6,967 nucleotides of DNA from JBKHBQ01 sp046542305 (GCA_046542305.1 JBKHBQ010000209.1:1-6967); one strand, 5' to 3'. Positions 1 to 5,917 are shown, numbered from the stretch's first letter. Numbers and translations: made by a program. Notes: generated by a model from the sequence alone, not told the origin.

Positions 1-21
1 AAACACCAAAATCACAAAAAA

Positions 22-369
22 ATGAAAAGAAAACTTACACTTTTAATTTCGATTGCTGCGATGGCAGTATTATTCAGCAGTTGCGCCGTACACAACGGCA
101 TTGGCATGTCGAATGCCTCGCTGAGCGAGAACAATTTCAAAATCGTGAAATTTGCCAAGGGCGATGTGGCCACCACCAAAATCTTTGGGCTGGGTGGCCT
201 GAGCAAAAATGCTATGGTAGCCGAGGCCAAACAGGAGCTGCTGGCCGATTATCCGCTGCAGGAAGGCCAGGCACTGGCCAATATGACGGTGGACTGGAAA
301 ATTGGTTTCTATTTCTTCGTAGTTGTTACCAAATGTACGGTTACAGCCGATATTGTGCAGTTTCAATAA
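22..369 (+). CDS. Small secreted lipoprotein, function unknown
   Basis: A 115-residue protein. It starts with a basic stretch (MKRK), a hydrophobic core (residues 5-18) and the lipobox-like F-S-S-C with the lipidated cysteine at residue 21, so it should be exported by Sec, lipid-modified and anchored to an envelope membrane, leaving a mature part of about 95 residues. The mature part has a glycine-rich turn (GLGGLS, about residues 54-59) followed by a helix-like stretch (MVAEAKQELLADYPL) and a hydrophobic beta-like C-terminus. It resembles small Bacteroidetes lipoproteins that carry a DUF6567-like domain, but I recall that family only loosely, so the name is tentative. The ATG at 22 lies behind an A-rich region and gives a clean signal peptide. 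The next gene begins 7 bases after the stop, suggesting co-transcription with the outer-membrane protein. The reading frame is intact. Confidence 0.78.
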   Translation: MKRKLTLLISIAAMAVLFSSCAVHNGIGMSNASLSENNFKIVKFAKGDVATTKIFGLGGLSKNAMVAEAKQELLADYPLQEGQALANMTVDWKIGFYFFVVVTKCTVTADIVQFQ

Positions 370-376
370 GAACGTG

Positions 377-1234
377 ATGAATAAGCTGAAACTAATCATG
401 TTGGGTTCGTTGTGCGTATTCACCCTGGCCTTGTGGGGCCAGGTGAATACCGGCGAATACACCGAAATCCTGCTCAAAACCGGTTACACGGTCAGAGGAA
501 AAGTTGTGGAGTTTGTTCCCAATGAACGCCTGACACTGCAAACCATCGATGGCAGCACCATTACCTACCCAACCTCCGAAATAGAGACTTACGGTAAAGG
601 TGCTAAACCCAAAGACGGTGGCAGCAAATCATCAGGTTTGCAAATTAACCCCGAAAAGGTTCGGCTACTGGCACATCTTGGCTTTGGTACTACCGGCGTA
701 ACAAAAAACGACAACGACACCAGATCCGTTTTTAAATTCCCTGCCCTCATTGGAATCGGCGCCATGTACAAACTAGACACACTTTTTTCGTTGCACGCGG
801 ATTTGAATTTTGAAAGGAAAGGATACAAAATATCCTATCTTCAGCATTCATATTATTCCGACACATCCATGCCGGTAAGCTATAAACAGAAACTGAACTA
901 CCTAACCATTCCTTTGTATGCAGGTGTAAATTTTCCTTACGAAAATCTCATCATCTACGGACAGCTTGGCCCGTATGTAAGCTTATTGCTCAAAGAAAAA
1001 ACCGATGACGACACCTATTCATATGCCAGCCATCGCAGTTTCGATTATGGAATCCTGATAGGGGTTGGTGTTGAAATTCCATTCGACAGTCAAATAAGCT
1101 TCCGGGCGGGATTGCGCTTCACAAGAAGTATTCGTAAAATATCGGATTATTCCGGCTATTATTCGTCATTCGATTCCGATATGAAAAACAAAGCATTGTT
1201 GATTAATGGAGGTGTGGTTTACAGGCTTCAGTAG
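377..1234 (+). CDS. Outer-membrane beta-barrel protein with N-terminal beta module
   Basis: A 285-residue protein if started at the ATG at 377, which places a typical Sec signal at the N-terminus (MNKLK, hydrophobic core to about residue 20, likely cleavage before Q22). An in-frame start at 323 would overlap the upstream gene and bury the signal, so I rejected it. Residues about 26-72 form a small all-beta unit (ILLKTGYTVRGKVVEF, then LTLQTIDGSTITY), a pattern often found at the N-terminus of Bacteroidetes surface proteins. A polar Gly/Lys/Ser linker follows (residues 73-88). Residues about 95-285 alternate in the way barrel strands do (LLAHLGFGTTG, SLHADLNFERKGY, YLTIPLYAGVNF, SFRAGLRFTRSI), and the YLTIPL motif is typical of the PorT/OMP_b-brl_2 type of small barrel. 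The likely location is the outer membrane; the ligand or role is unknown. It is probably in one operon with the lipoprotein 7 bases upstream. Base composition becomes more AT-rich through the barrel half. Confidence 0.82.
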   Translation: MNKLKLIMLGSLCVFTLALWGQVNTGEYTEILLKTGYTVRGKVVEFVPNERLTLQTIDGSTITYPTSEIETYGKGAKPKDGGSKSSGLQINPEKVRLLAHLGFGTTGVTKNDNDTRSVFKFPALIGIGAMYKLDTLFSLHADLNFERKGYKISYLQHSYYSDTSMPVSYKQKLNYLTIPLYAGVNFPYENLIIYGQLGPYVSLLLKEKTDDDTYSYASHRSFDYGILIGVGVEIPFDSQISFRAGLRFTRSIRKISDYSGYYSSFDSDMKNKALLINGGVVYRLQ

Positions 1235-1274
1235 CAGATAACAGTTTTTCTATTCATTAAAATCAGATCTAACT

Positions 1275-1598
1275 ATGGAAAATGTAATTCTTGTCCTGGT
1301 CATAACGCTTGCCGTTTTAATCGTCATATTCCTAATTTTCAGGGAAATTGTGTGTTGGTATTGGAAAATCAACGAGCGGATTAAATTGCAGTATAAAACA
1401 AACTGGCTGCTTGAAAAAATTTCCATACAGCTTGGCGCTGCGAACCTCGATGAAATTACCGTTGAGGTGAAAGAAACCGGCAAAATCAAAAAGTTGACTA
1501 TGGATCAATGGATACAATATAATATGAAGTATCCGGGTCAGAAAAAAATCAGTATCATTAACGAAGAACAATTACAAAAAAAGGAAGCAACATTATGA
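1275..1598 (+). CDS. Single-pass membrane protein, function unknown
   Basis: A 107-residue protein that I do not recognise. Residues about 4-23 are one uninterrupted hydrophobic helix (VILVLVITLAVLIVIFLIF) followed by an aromatic/charged interface (REIVCWYWK), so it is probably an N-terminally anchored inner-membrane protein with a short soluble tail. The tail looks amphipathic (residues about 34-55) and then mixed beta/helix, with the sequence VKETGKIKKLTMDQWIQYN in the middle; the end is charged and rich in Lys, Glu and Gln. No catalytic motif is visible. The start codon lies 40 bases after the barrel gene, and the stop overlaps the start of the YccF gene by four bases (ATGA), which predicts translational coupling. 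The gene is AT-rich compared with cysS further right. A coding origin is supported by the tight overlap and the clear membrane helix. It could be a lineage-restricted partner of the YccF protein; that is inference. Confidence 0.7.
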   Translation: MENVILVLVITLAVLIVIFLIFREIVCWYWKINERIKLQYKTNWLLEKISIQLGAANLDEITVEVKETGKIKKLTMDQWIQYNMKYPGQKKISIINEEQLQKKEATL

Positions 1599-2050
1599 GA
1601 GCATTAGGAAACATTCTCTGGCACATCCCATTTCTGGGATTTTTAACGGCTTTTGGGACCTTCATCGTCGGTGGCTTGTTTATGGCTACGGTGATCGGCG
1701 CGCCCATCGGACTAACCCTGATACGGTTATCCAAATTATTTTTGGCGCCCTTCTCCTACGCCATGGTTCCAAGTTCGGATGTGAGTCCGAACAAGCACCA
1801 GGCCTGGCGGATCTTCGGCATCCTTGTATGGATTCTATACCTGCCGTTTGGCATTGTGCTGTCGCTGTTACTGATGGTACAGATAGCATGTGTTTTTTGT
1901 ACCATCGTGGGAATTCCTGTTGCGCTGGCATTGGCAAAAGCGTTGCCAACATTCTTCATGCCGGTCAACAAAAAATGCGTCCCCGTAGCTGTGCGCGACG
2001 AACTACAGGCACGTAAGGCACGGGCGCAGGTGGATAAACACCTCGGATGA
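1595..2050 (+). CDS. YccF-domain inner-membrane protein
   Basis: A 151-residue polytopic membrane protein with the hallmark of the YccF family: two related copies of a hydrophobic motif, here TVIGAPIGLTLIRLSKLFLAPF at residues 32-53 (given as its two ends TVIGAPIG and KLFLAPF) and TIVGIPVA...FFMPV at residues 103-124. Each copy has the small-residue G-x-P turn and ends in the APF/MPV element that is PFG in many relatives. Hydrophobic segments are at about residues 13-38, 73-99 and 100-120; the C-terminal tail (about 128-151) is charged and probably cytoplasmic. E. coli YccF has a similar size (about 148 residues); its biochemical role is not established. The start codon overlaps the previous stop in an ATGA junction and has a good purine-rich site just upstream (AAGGAAG, 1581-1587). 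The gene is last in the operon, 23 bases before a strong terminator. Confidence 0.87.
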   Translation: MRALGNILWHIPFLGFLTAFGTFIVGGLFMATVIGAPIGLTLIRLSKLFLAPFSYAMVPSSDVSPNKHQAWRIFGILVWILYLPFGIVLSLLLMVQIACVFCTIVGIPVALALAKALPTFFMPVNKKCVPVAVRDELQARKARAQVDKHLG

Positions 2051-2073
2051 TATGGTTAGAGGTTTTGGGCAAT

Positions 2074-2109
2074 CCGGGTTGGAACAAAGGTTTCAGCCCG
2101 GTTTTTTTT
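2074..2109 (+). terminator. Rho-independent terminator of the envelope operon
   Basis: A 12-base-pair stem (2074-2085 with 2090-2101, including two G-U pairs, no bulge) closes a four-base loop AAAG and is followed by eight T residues (2102-2109). It lies 23 bases after the YccF stop codon, which marks the end of the left operon. Confidence 0.93.
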
Positions 2110-2310
2110 AACTCAATAATCGTAATCAGTGGGTGGTTATTTGGCAGCCTCGAATTCTTGCAATACCATAATTTCAACAGACATCATCACCACAATCCAA
2201 GCCACCGTTCGCCGTTCCCATCCTGCTGTGGAGGCAGGCCCGAATTGACCTCCGTATTTGGCGAGGCGGACTTAGGCGCCGGCGATGCGGGAAACACTGC
2301 TATGCGGACA

Positions 2311-2402
2311 ACCACAACACGCTTCGCCGCCTGCCTTACTCATCTCGATTCGGCAAAGCGGGCTGAACCGTAATCGAGGCAGGCGGCTCAGCGAGGAGAG
2401 CC
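2311..2402. repeat. GC-rich hairpin repeat, copy A
   Basis: Positions 2326-2336 and 2377-2387 are perfect 11-base inverted repeats (GCCGCCTGCCT and AGGCAGGCGGC). Inside them CGATTCGG (2346-2353) pairs with CCGTAATCG (2368-2376) with one bulged base, so the whole unit can fold into a two-part hairpin. Positions 2311-2337 match 2948-2974 at 23 of 27 bases in the same orientation, and GAGGAGAGCC at 2393-2402 recurs exactly at 2826-2835. It looks like a dispersed intergenic repeat of REP type; the family name is unknown to me. Confidence 0.65.
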
Positions 2403-2484
2403 ATCACAGCCAAATCCCAATCCTCCTTAACCATCATCTCTATAACTTTTCCCTTTTATTCTGATGAGGTATGCTTTCTCCTAC

Positions 2485-2492
2485 TAAATTTG
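2485..2492 (+). promoter_or_regulatory. Possible Bacteroidetes -7 promoter box
   Basis: TAAATTTG fits the Bacteroidetes -7 consensus TAnnTTTG and lies 26 bases before the start codon at 2519. No convincing TTTG-like -33 element sits at the usual spacing, so this is a candidate only. Confidence 0.35.
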
Positions 2493-2518
2493 TTTTCTGA
2501 TTCAAAAAAAGCATATCC

Positions 2519-2827
2519 ATGAAAGATACCACGATCACAGAAATTGTTACCTTCCGGGTGCCGGAAACCGTAACCGACGAACAAGTCCTGGACGGGGCCG
2601 GTGCGTTGCTGGAATTTCAGAGCAGGCTTGATGGTTTTATCGATGCCGAATTGGTCAAGGAAAACTCCGGACACGCCTGGTGTTTTGTTTATCATTTTCA
2701 AAGTATGGAAAAGGCAGATGCCATGCGCCCGGAATTAATGCGCAGTAAACCGTTGGAGAAGCTTGTTTCGCTTGCCGTCCCCGGAAGCCTGCAAGTGGTT
2801 TTCTACCGGCAGATGAAGAAATGGTGA
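2519..2827 (+). CDS. Small dimeric alpha/beta-barrel-like protein (antibiotic-monooxygenase/EthD-like fold)
   Basis: A 102-residue soluble protein without signal or membrane segment. The order of elements fits a ferredoxin-like dimeric alpha/beta barrel: strand (TEIVTFRVP, residues 7-15), helix (DEQVLDGAGALLEFQSRL, about 20-37), the turn and strand GFIDAELVKE (39-48), strand HAWCFVYHF (52-60) after a Gly, helix (MEKADAMRPELMRS, 63-76), a further helix and a last strand (LQVVFYRQ, 91-98). The phrase 'GF-x-x-A-E-L' before a strand resembles the antibiotic biosynthesis monooxygenase superfamily, whose members act as heme-degrading, quinone-oxidising or purely structural proteins; nothing in the sequence selects one activity. 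The start ATG at 2519 follows an A-rich site. It is a single gene, flanked on both sides by related GC-rich repeats; the downstream repeat's first shared block begins within one base of its stop codon. I am fairly sure that it is coding and moderately sure of the fold. Confidence 0.66.
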   Translation: MKDTTITEIVTFRVPETVTDEQVLDGAGALLEFQSRLDGFIDAELVKENSGHAWCFVYHFQSMEKADAMRPELMRSKPLEKLVSLAVPGSLQVVFYRQMKKW

Positions 2828-2883
2828 GGAGAGCCGCAATCGGAGGCAGAAATTATTGTTAAGCACCTGCCTCGCAGCCATGC

Positions 2884-2903
2884 TGATCATCCGTTTATGA
2901 TCA
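2884..2903. repeat. Perfect inverted repeat TGATCAT-N6-ATGATCA
   Basis: Two perfect 7-base arms (2884-2890 and 2897-2903) flank the six-base spacer CCGTTT. Each arm itself contains the palindrome TGATCA. This could be a hairpin, an operator-like site for a dimeric regulator, or part of the surrounding dispersed repeat. No run of T follows, so it is not a normal terminator. Confidence 0.5.
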
Positions 2904-2947
2904 AATCGCATCGCACGACGGTAGAAATCCCTTGATAAAAAAACGCC

Positions 2948-2994
2948 ATCACAACCTGCTTCGCAGCCTGCCTTGCCGGGGCTGCGGCGAGGCA
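2948..2994. repeat. GC-rich hairpin repeat, copy B
   Basis: Positions 2948-2974 align with copy A (2311-2337) at 23 of 27 bases without gaps, and the later GGGCTG...CGAGGCA part also aligns if several bases are deleted. Two hairpins are possible and exclude one another: CGCAGCC/GGCTGCG (2962-2968 with 2980-2986) and TGCCTTGCC/GGCGAGGCA (2969-2977 with 2986-2994, one G-U pair). Confidence 0.6.
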
Positions 2995-3140
2995 TTCGTC
3001 ACTTCCCCGGGATTGCAATTTGCAATTCATTGTCCGGTAATTCTATTCATGAAATTTAAATTTCCTGTTTTAGTTCAACCGGTATTTCTCCCCGTTATGA
3101 TAAATAATTGTTAAAAAATCCGGATTCTGAAAAACGTCCT

Positions 3141-3148
3141 TATATTTG
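3141..3148 (+). promoter_or_regulatory. Likely promoter box for aqpZ
   Basis: TATATTTG is an exact match to the Bacteroidetes -7 consensus TAnnTTTG, and the following bases CACC are common after such boxes. A -33 TTG-like element at proper spacing is not clear (the nearest is 3108-3110, about 30 bases away). If used, transcription would start at about 3154 and the aqpZ leader would be about 165 nt. Confidence 0.55.
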
Positions 3149-3154
3149 CACCAC

Positions 3155-3320
3155 AACATACATGTAAGTTGCCGGTGATTTGCAACTTAGGTTTTAAAAT
3201 ACGGATGTTTAAGGCACCCTGATATATTTTCCTTTTACCAATTTTAATCATTCGGCTGGTGCTAATGATAAGTGCCGGTTTATGGGCGAACATTTTGCAT
3301 TATTTACTAAAACAGATAAC
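3155..3320 (+). promoter_or_regulatory. Long structured leader of aqpZ
   Basis: The predicted untranslated leader contains a perfect stem TAAGTTGC/GCAACTTA (3165-3172 with 3182-3189, 9-base loop). Further on, GGCACC at 3213-3218 can pair either with GGTGC (3258-3262) or with GTGCC (3272-3276), which exclude each other, and CGGC/GCCG (3253-3256, 3274-3277) can also close. No known riboswitch is recognisable. Regulation by RNA structure is only a suggestion. Confidence 0.3.
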
Positions 3321-4055
3321 ATGATGAAAAAATTTGGTGCAGAGTTTATCGGAACCCTTTGGTTGGTATTGGGAGGATGCGGCAGCGCCATGCTGGCAGC
3401 GGCATTCCCTGAACTTGGAATCGGGTTTGCAGGTGTGGCCCTGGCTTTTGGGCTCACCGTACTTACCATGGCCTATGCCATCGGACACATATCCGGATGT
3501 CATCTGAATCCGGCAGTTACCATCGGACTGTGGATTGGCGGACGTTTCGACAAAAGGGATATCCTGCCGTATATCACCGCCCAGGTTCTTGGCGGTATAG
3601 CAGGAGCGGGCATTCTTTACCTGATCGTTACCGGCAGACCGGGATTTGACATTGGCGGATTTGCAGCCAACGGTTATGGGGAGCATTCTCCCGGCGGATT
3701 TGGTTTAACGGCAGCGCTCATCACTGAAATTGTGATGACTTTCATGTTCCTGATTATCATCCTTGGGGCAACCGATTCGAAAGCGCCCAAAGGATTTGCC
3801 GGGCTGGCCATCGGTTTTGCGCTTACGCTGATCCACCTGATCAGCATTCCCGTCACCAACACCAGCGTCAATCCTGCCAGAAGCACCAGCCAGGCCATAT
3901 TTGTAGGCGGCTGGGCCACCGAACAGCTTTGGCTTTTCTGGCTGGCACCCATTGCAGGTGCTGTCCTGGCCGGGGTGGTATATGGACTGCTCTTCCAGAA
4001 AAAGTCTACAACCGTTGATGTGGCTGCATTGTCGCCTGAACAGAAACCGGGATAA
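3321..4055 (+). CDS. aqpZ: Aquaporin Z, water channel
   Basis: A 244-residue inner-membrane aquaporin that lets water cross passively and so balances osmotic change; family members form tetramers of six-helix channels. Both pore motifs are present: HLNPAVT (Asn-Pro-Ala at 63-65) and SVNPARS (184-186). The selectivity filter of E. coli AqpZ (Phe43, His174, Thr183, Arg189) is kept here as F43, H172, T181 and R187, which argues for a strict water channel and not a glycerol facilitator. Long stretches such as [19 protein letters not shown] and [18 protein letters not shown] are almost the same as in E. coli. One difference is Cys60 directly before the first NPA loop, where E. coli has Gly. The start at 3321 ([12 protein letters not shown]) lines up with the E. 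coli N-terminus; an earlier in-frame ATG at 3282 would add 13 polar residues not seen in the family. The C-terminal tail is slightly longer than usual. It is transcribed alone, between its own promoter box and terminator. Confidence 0.97.
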   Translation: MMKKFGAEFIGTLWLVLGGCGSAMLAAAFPELGIGFAGVALAFGLTVLTMAYAIGHISGCHLNPAVTIGLWIGGRFDKRDILPYITAQVLGGIAGAGILYLIVTGRPGFDIGGFAANGYGEHSPGGFGLTAALITEIVMTFMFLIIILGATDSKAPKGFAGLAIGFALTLIHLISIPVTNTSVNPARSTSQAIFVGGWATEQLWLFWLAPIAGAVLAGVVYGLLFQKKSTTVDVAALSPEQKPG

Positions 4056-4078
4056 ACTTTATTCCCATTCCTGAACTT

Positions 4079-4110
4079 AAAGACCGGACAGTCCGGTCTT
4101 TTTTTGTTTT
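4079..4110 (+). terminator. Rho-independent terminator of aqpZ
   Basis: A perfect 10-base stem (AAAGACCGGA at 4079-4088 with TCCGGTCTTT at 4092-4101) closes a three-base loop CAG and runs into a T tract (4099-4105, then more T after one G). It begins 24 bases after the aqpZ stop. Confidence 0.95.
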
Positions 4111-4259
4111 TACGTCATCTGCAACAGGATGGGTTCACAAACCTGCTTCTTCCTGTGCAAATCCTTCCAGGTATGGGAGCATGAACTGACAAGTATAACA
4201 AACGCGCCAGTTGACAACCACAACATTTTTTTCAGCCGCTTCCATCCCCCAAAAATCCC

Positions 4260-4267
4260 TATTTTTG
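4260..4267 (+). promoter_or_regulatory. Likely promoter box for cysS
   Basis: TATTTTTG matches the Bacteroidetes -7 consensus TAnnTTTG and is 16 bases before the cysS start codon, predicting a leader of only about 10 nt. The -33 region is T-rich (4226-4232) but not a clear TTTG. The preceding terminator at 4079-4110 makes a separate cysS promoter necessary. Confidence 0.5.
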
Positions 4268-4283
4268 CCCTAAAATTATCACC

Positions 4284-5762
4284 ATGGAAAACAATCTTGT
4301 GCTCTACAATACGCTAACGCGGAAAAAGGAAAAGTTTGAACCCATGAGCCCGCCGCATGTCGGCCTGTATGTGTGCGGGCCTACTGTGTACGGCGATGCG
4401 CACCTGGGTCATGCCCGGCCGGCCATTACCTTCGATCTTGTTTACAGGTACCTGCAGCATCTCGGATATAAAGTGCGCTACGTGCGCAACATCACCGATG
4501 TGGGCCACCTTGAGAACGACGCTGATGCGGGTGAAGACAAAGTAGCCAAAAAGGCACGCCTGGAGCAGGTGGAACCCATGGAAATCGTGCAGTATTACAC
4601 AAACCGCTACCATAAAAACATGGAGCAGCTCAACGCGTTGCCGCCCAGCATCGAGCCTCATGCATCGGGGCACATCATCGAACAGATCGACATGGTGCAG
4701 AAAATTCTGGATGCCGGATATGCTTATGAAAAAAACGGTTCGGTGTATTTCGATGTGGTGAAATACGACCAGGACCACCACTATGGCAAACTGTCGGGGC
4801 GCTCCATTGAGGAAACGCTTGAAAACACGCGCCAGCTTGCCGGACAGGAAGAGAAGAAAAACCAGGTGGATTTCGCGCTGTGGAAAAAGGCGGCCCCGGA
4901 GCATATCATGCGCTGGCCCTCGCCCTGGAGCGACGGCTTTCCGGGATGGCACCTCGAATGCTCGGTGATGGGCTGCAAATACCTTGGCGAAACCTTCGAC
5001 ATCCACGGCGGCGGCATGGACCTGGTGTTTCCGCACCACGAGTCGGAAATCGCACAGGCAGTGGCGGCCAACGGTAAGGATCACGTGCGGTACTGGATGC
5101 ACAACAACATGATCACCATCGACGGCCAGAAAATGGGCAAGTCGCTGAACAACTTCATCACCCTCGACGAATTTTTCAGCGGCAATCACAAGGCGCTTGC
5201 ACAGGCCTACAGTCCCATCACCATACGCTTCTTCATCCTTCAGGCACATTACCGCAGCACGGTGGACTTTTCGAACGAGGCCCTGAAAGCCGCCGAAAAA
5301 GGGCTGTCGCGCCTGATGGCCGCCGCCGACACACTGTCCGGGCTCCAGCCTACAAATCAGTCGACAGTGGATGTAGATAGTTTGCGCGACAAGTGCTACG
5401 CCGCCATGAACGACGATTTCAACAGCCCCATTGTTATCGCACACCTGTTCGACGGGGTAAAGATGATCAATTCGATTAAAGATGGAAAAGCCTCGGTAAC
5501 CACCGCCGATCTGGATCTGCTTCGGGAAACCTTCAACAGCTTTGTGTTTGACATTCTGGGTCTGAAAGCAGAGGAGAAAGCAGCTTCCGGCGACGACGAA
5601 CTCACCGGCGGACTCATGCAACTGATCCTCGACATCCGCAAACAAGCCAAAGCCAACAAGGACTGGGGCACCGCCGACAAAATCCGCGACGACCTCACCA
5701 AGCTCAACATTGTAGTAAAGGACACCAAAGAAGGTGCGGTGTGGAACAGGAAAGAGGGGTGA
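4284..5762 (+). CDS. cysS: Cysteinyl-tRNA synthetase
   Basis: A complete 492-residue class Ia aminoacyl-tRNA synthetase that charges tRNA-Cys with cysteine using ATP in the cytoplasm. The Rossmann catalytic domain shows [18 protein letters not shown] with zinc ligand C31 and the HIGH-type motif HLGH (40-43). The other zinc ligands of the cysteine-selecting site are in place: C226 (HLECS), H251 and E255 (HHESE). The ATP loop reads KMGKS at 283-287, with Gly for the usual Ser; Bacteroidetes enzymes commonly have this, so it is not a defect. Residues about 305-335 ([19 protein letters not shown]) lead into the helical anticodon-binding DALR-type region (about 335-425), and the short C-terminal domain ends in the family-typical DTKEGAVW (480-487). 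Length is close to E. coli CysS (461) with a small insertion. Its own promoter box lies 16 bases upstream; the stop is followed within 4 bases by a heptamer-phased repeat. It converges with metG. Confidence 0.99.
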   Translation: MENNLVLYNTLTRKKEKFEPMSPPHVGLYVCGPTVYGDAHLGHARPAITFDLVYRYLQHLGYKVRYVRNITDVGHLENDADAGEDKVAKKARLEQVEPMEIVQYYTNRYHKNMEQLNALPPSIEPHASGHIIEQIDMVQKILDAGYAYEKNGSVYFDVVKYDQDHHYGKLSGRSIEETLENTRQLAGQEEKKNQVDFALWKKAAPEHIMRWPSPWSDGFPGWHLECSVMGCKYLGETFDIHGGGMDLVFPHHESEIAQAVAANGKDHVRYWMHNNMITIDGQKMGKSLNNFITLDEFFSGNHKALAQAYSPITIRFFILQAHYRSTVDFSNEALKAAEKGLSRLMAAADTLSGLQPTNQSTVDVDSLRDKCYAAMNDDFNSPIVIAHLFDGVKMINSIKDGKASVTTADLDLLRETFNSFVFDILGLKAEEKAASGDDELTGGLMQLILDIRKQAKANKDWGTADKIRDDLTKLNIVVKDTKEGAVWNRKEG

Positions 5763-5766
5763 GAGA

Positions 5767-5834
5767 AAGTCGGCAGTGGGCAGTCTTCAGTCCGCAGAAA
5801 GCAGTACGCAGTCAACAGAGGACTGACAAGCAGT
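5767..5834. repeat. Degenerate heptamer array, NNNCAGT
   Basis: CAG followed by T or A starts at 5774, 5781, 5788, 5795, 5802, 5809 and 5816, that is, exactly every 7 bases for seven units. One-base variants extend the phase to 5767 (AAGT) and 5823 (CTGA), and a further CAGT at 5831 is one base out of phase. The first three bases of each unit vary freely. It begins 4 bases after the cysS stop codon. Similar CAGT-rich runs are, from general familiarity, common between genes in Bacteroidetes; their function is unknown to me. Confidence 0.75.
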
Positions 5835-5837
5835 CTG

Positions 5838-5917
5838 TTTGGGAAGATCTAAAATCACCGTTCGTTAATCGTTAATCTTAAATCAAAAAAAACTTCTTCA
5901 AAATAATCTTTCCCAAA
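5838..5917. repeat. Long-range inverted repeat between cysS and metG
   Basis: TTTGGGAAGAT (5838-5848) is the reverse complement of ATCTTTCCCAAA (5906-5917) apart from one extra base, with 57 AT-rich bases between the arms. The interior holds a tandem heptamer CGTTAAT CGTTAAT (5863-5876) with a diverged third unit (5877-5883) and a run of eight A (5885-5892), which is a T run on the metG strand. It may help to end transcription of the two converging genes; neither gene has a classic hairpin terminator here. Confidence 0.4.

Larger units (their letters stand above)
2110..2518. other. Gene-free stretch with GC-rich hairpin repeats
   Basis: This gap holds no believable gene. The open frames crossing it start before or inside the terminator and have no ribosome site or family resemblance. 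The first 80 bases are ordinary AT-rich spacer. From about 2200 to 2412 the sequence turns GC-rich and is full of short inverted repeats: GGAGG/CCTCC at 2230-2234 and 2249-2253, the palindromes GGCGCC and CGCCGGCG at 2275-2284, and the larger hairpin described separately at 2326-2387. The last 100 bases are AT-rich and contain a promoter-like box for the next gene. Confidence 0.7.
2828..3140. other. Gene-free stretch with repeats and palindromes
   Basis: No believable gene lies here. The stretch contains the shared block GAGGAGAGCC (2826-2835), the direct repeats CCTGC(C/T)TCGCAGCC at 2866-2879 and 2955-2968 (13 of 14 identical), the palindrome TGATCAT/ATGATCA at 2884-2890 and 2897-2903, and repeat copy B (2948-2994). 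From about 3020 to the promoter box at 3141 it is AT-rich spacer with no structure that I can name. Confidence 0.7.

Noticed and set aside
2047..2373. Open frame of 108 codons after the YccF gene
   Set aside because: It overlaps the YccF stop, runs through the strong terminator hairpin and T tract, and then through GC-rich repeat sequence; the protein is His/Thr/Arg-rich low-complexity text with no family likeness.
2326..2387. Hairpin with CGATTCGG-like loop considered as a tRNA remnant
   Set aside because: There is no acceptor stem, anticodon arm or CCA-like end; the structure is a simple nested inverted repeat.
2735..2995. Minus-strand frame through the gene-free region after 2827
   Set aside because: It covers the dispersed repeat, the palindrome and the 3' end of the gene 2519-2827, and has no ribosome site or family resemblance.
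2190..3010. Possible CRISPR array or insertion sequence in the repeat-rich gaps
   Set aside because: The repeat copies are imperfect, few and irregularly spaced, no cas genes or transposase are present, and no terminal inverted repeats with target duplications could be defined.
3282..3320. Upstream ATG at 3282 as the aqpZ start
   Set aside because: It would add 13 polar residues before the N-terminus that aligns with E. coli AqpZ; the ATG pair at 3321-3326 fits the family.
5132..5146. KMGKS in CysS instead of KMSKS, considered as a damaged ATP loop
   Set aside because: Bacteroidetes cysteinyl-tRNA synthetases commonly carry Gly at this position, and all zinc and HIGH residues are intact, so the enzyme should be active.
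4314..5645. A 443-codon open frame opposite cysS
   Set aside because: It is fully antisense to a complete, clearly recognised cysS. Long antisense frames follow from the codon bias of GC-rich genes; the translation has no recognisable domain.
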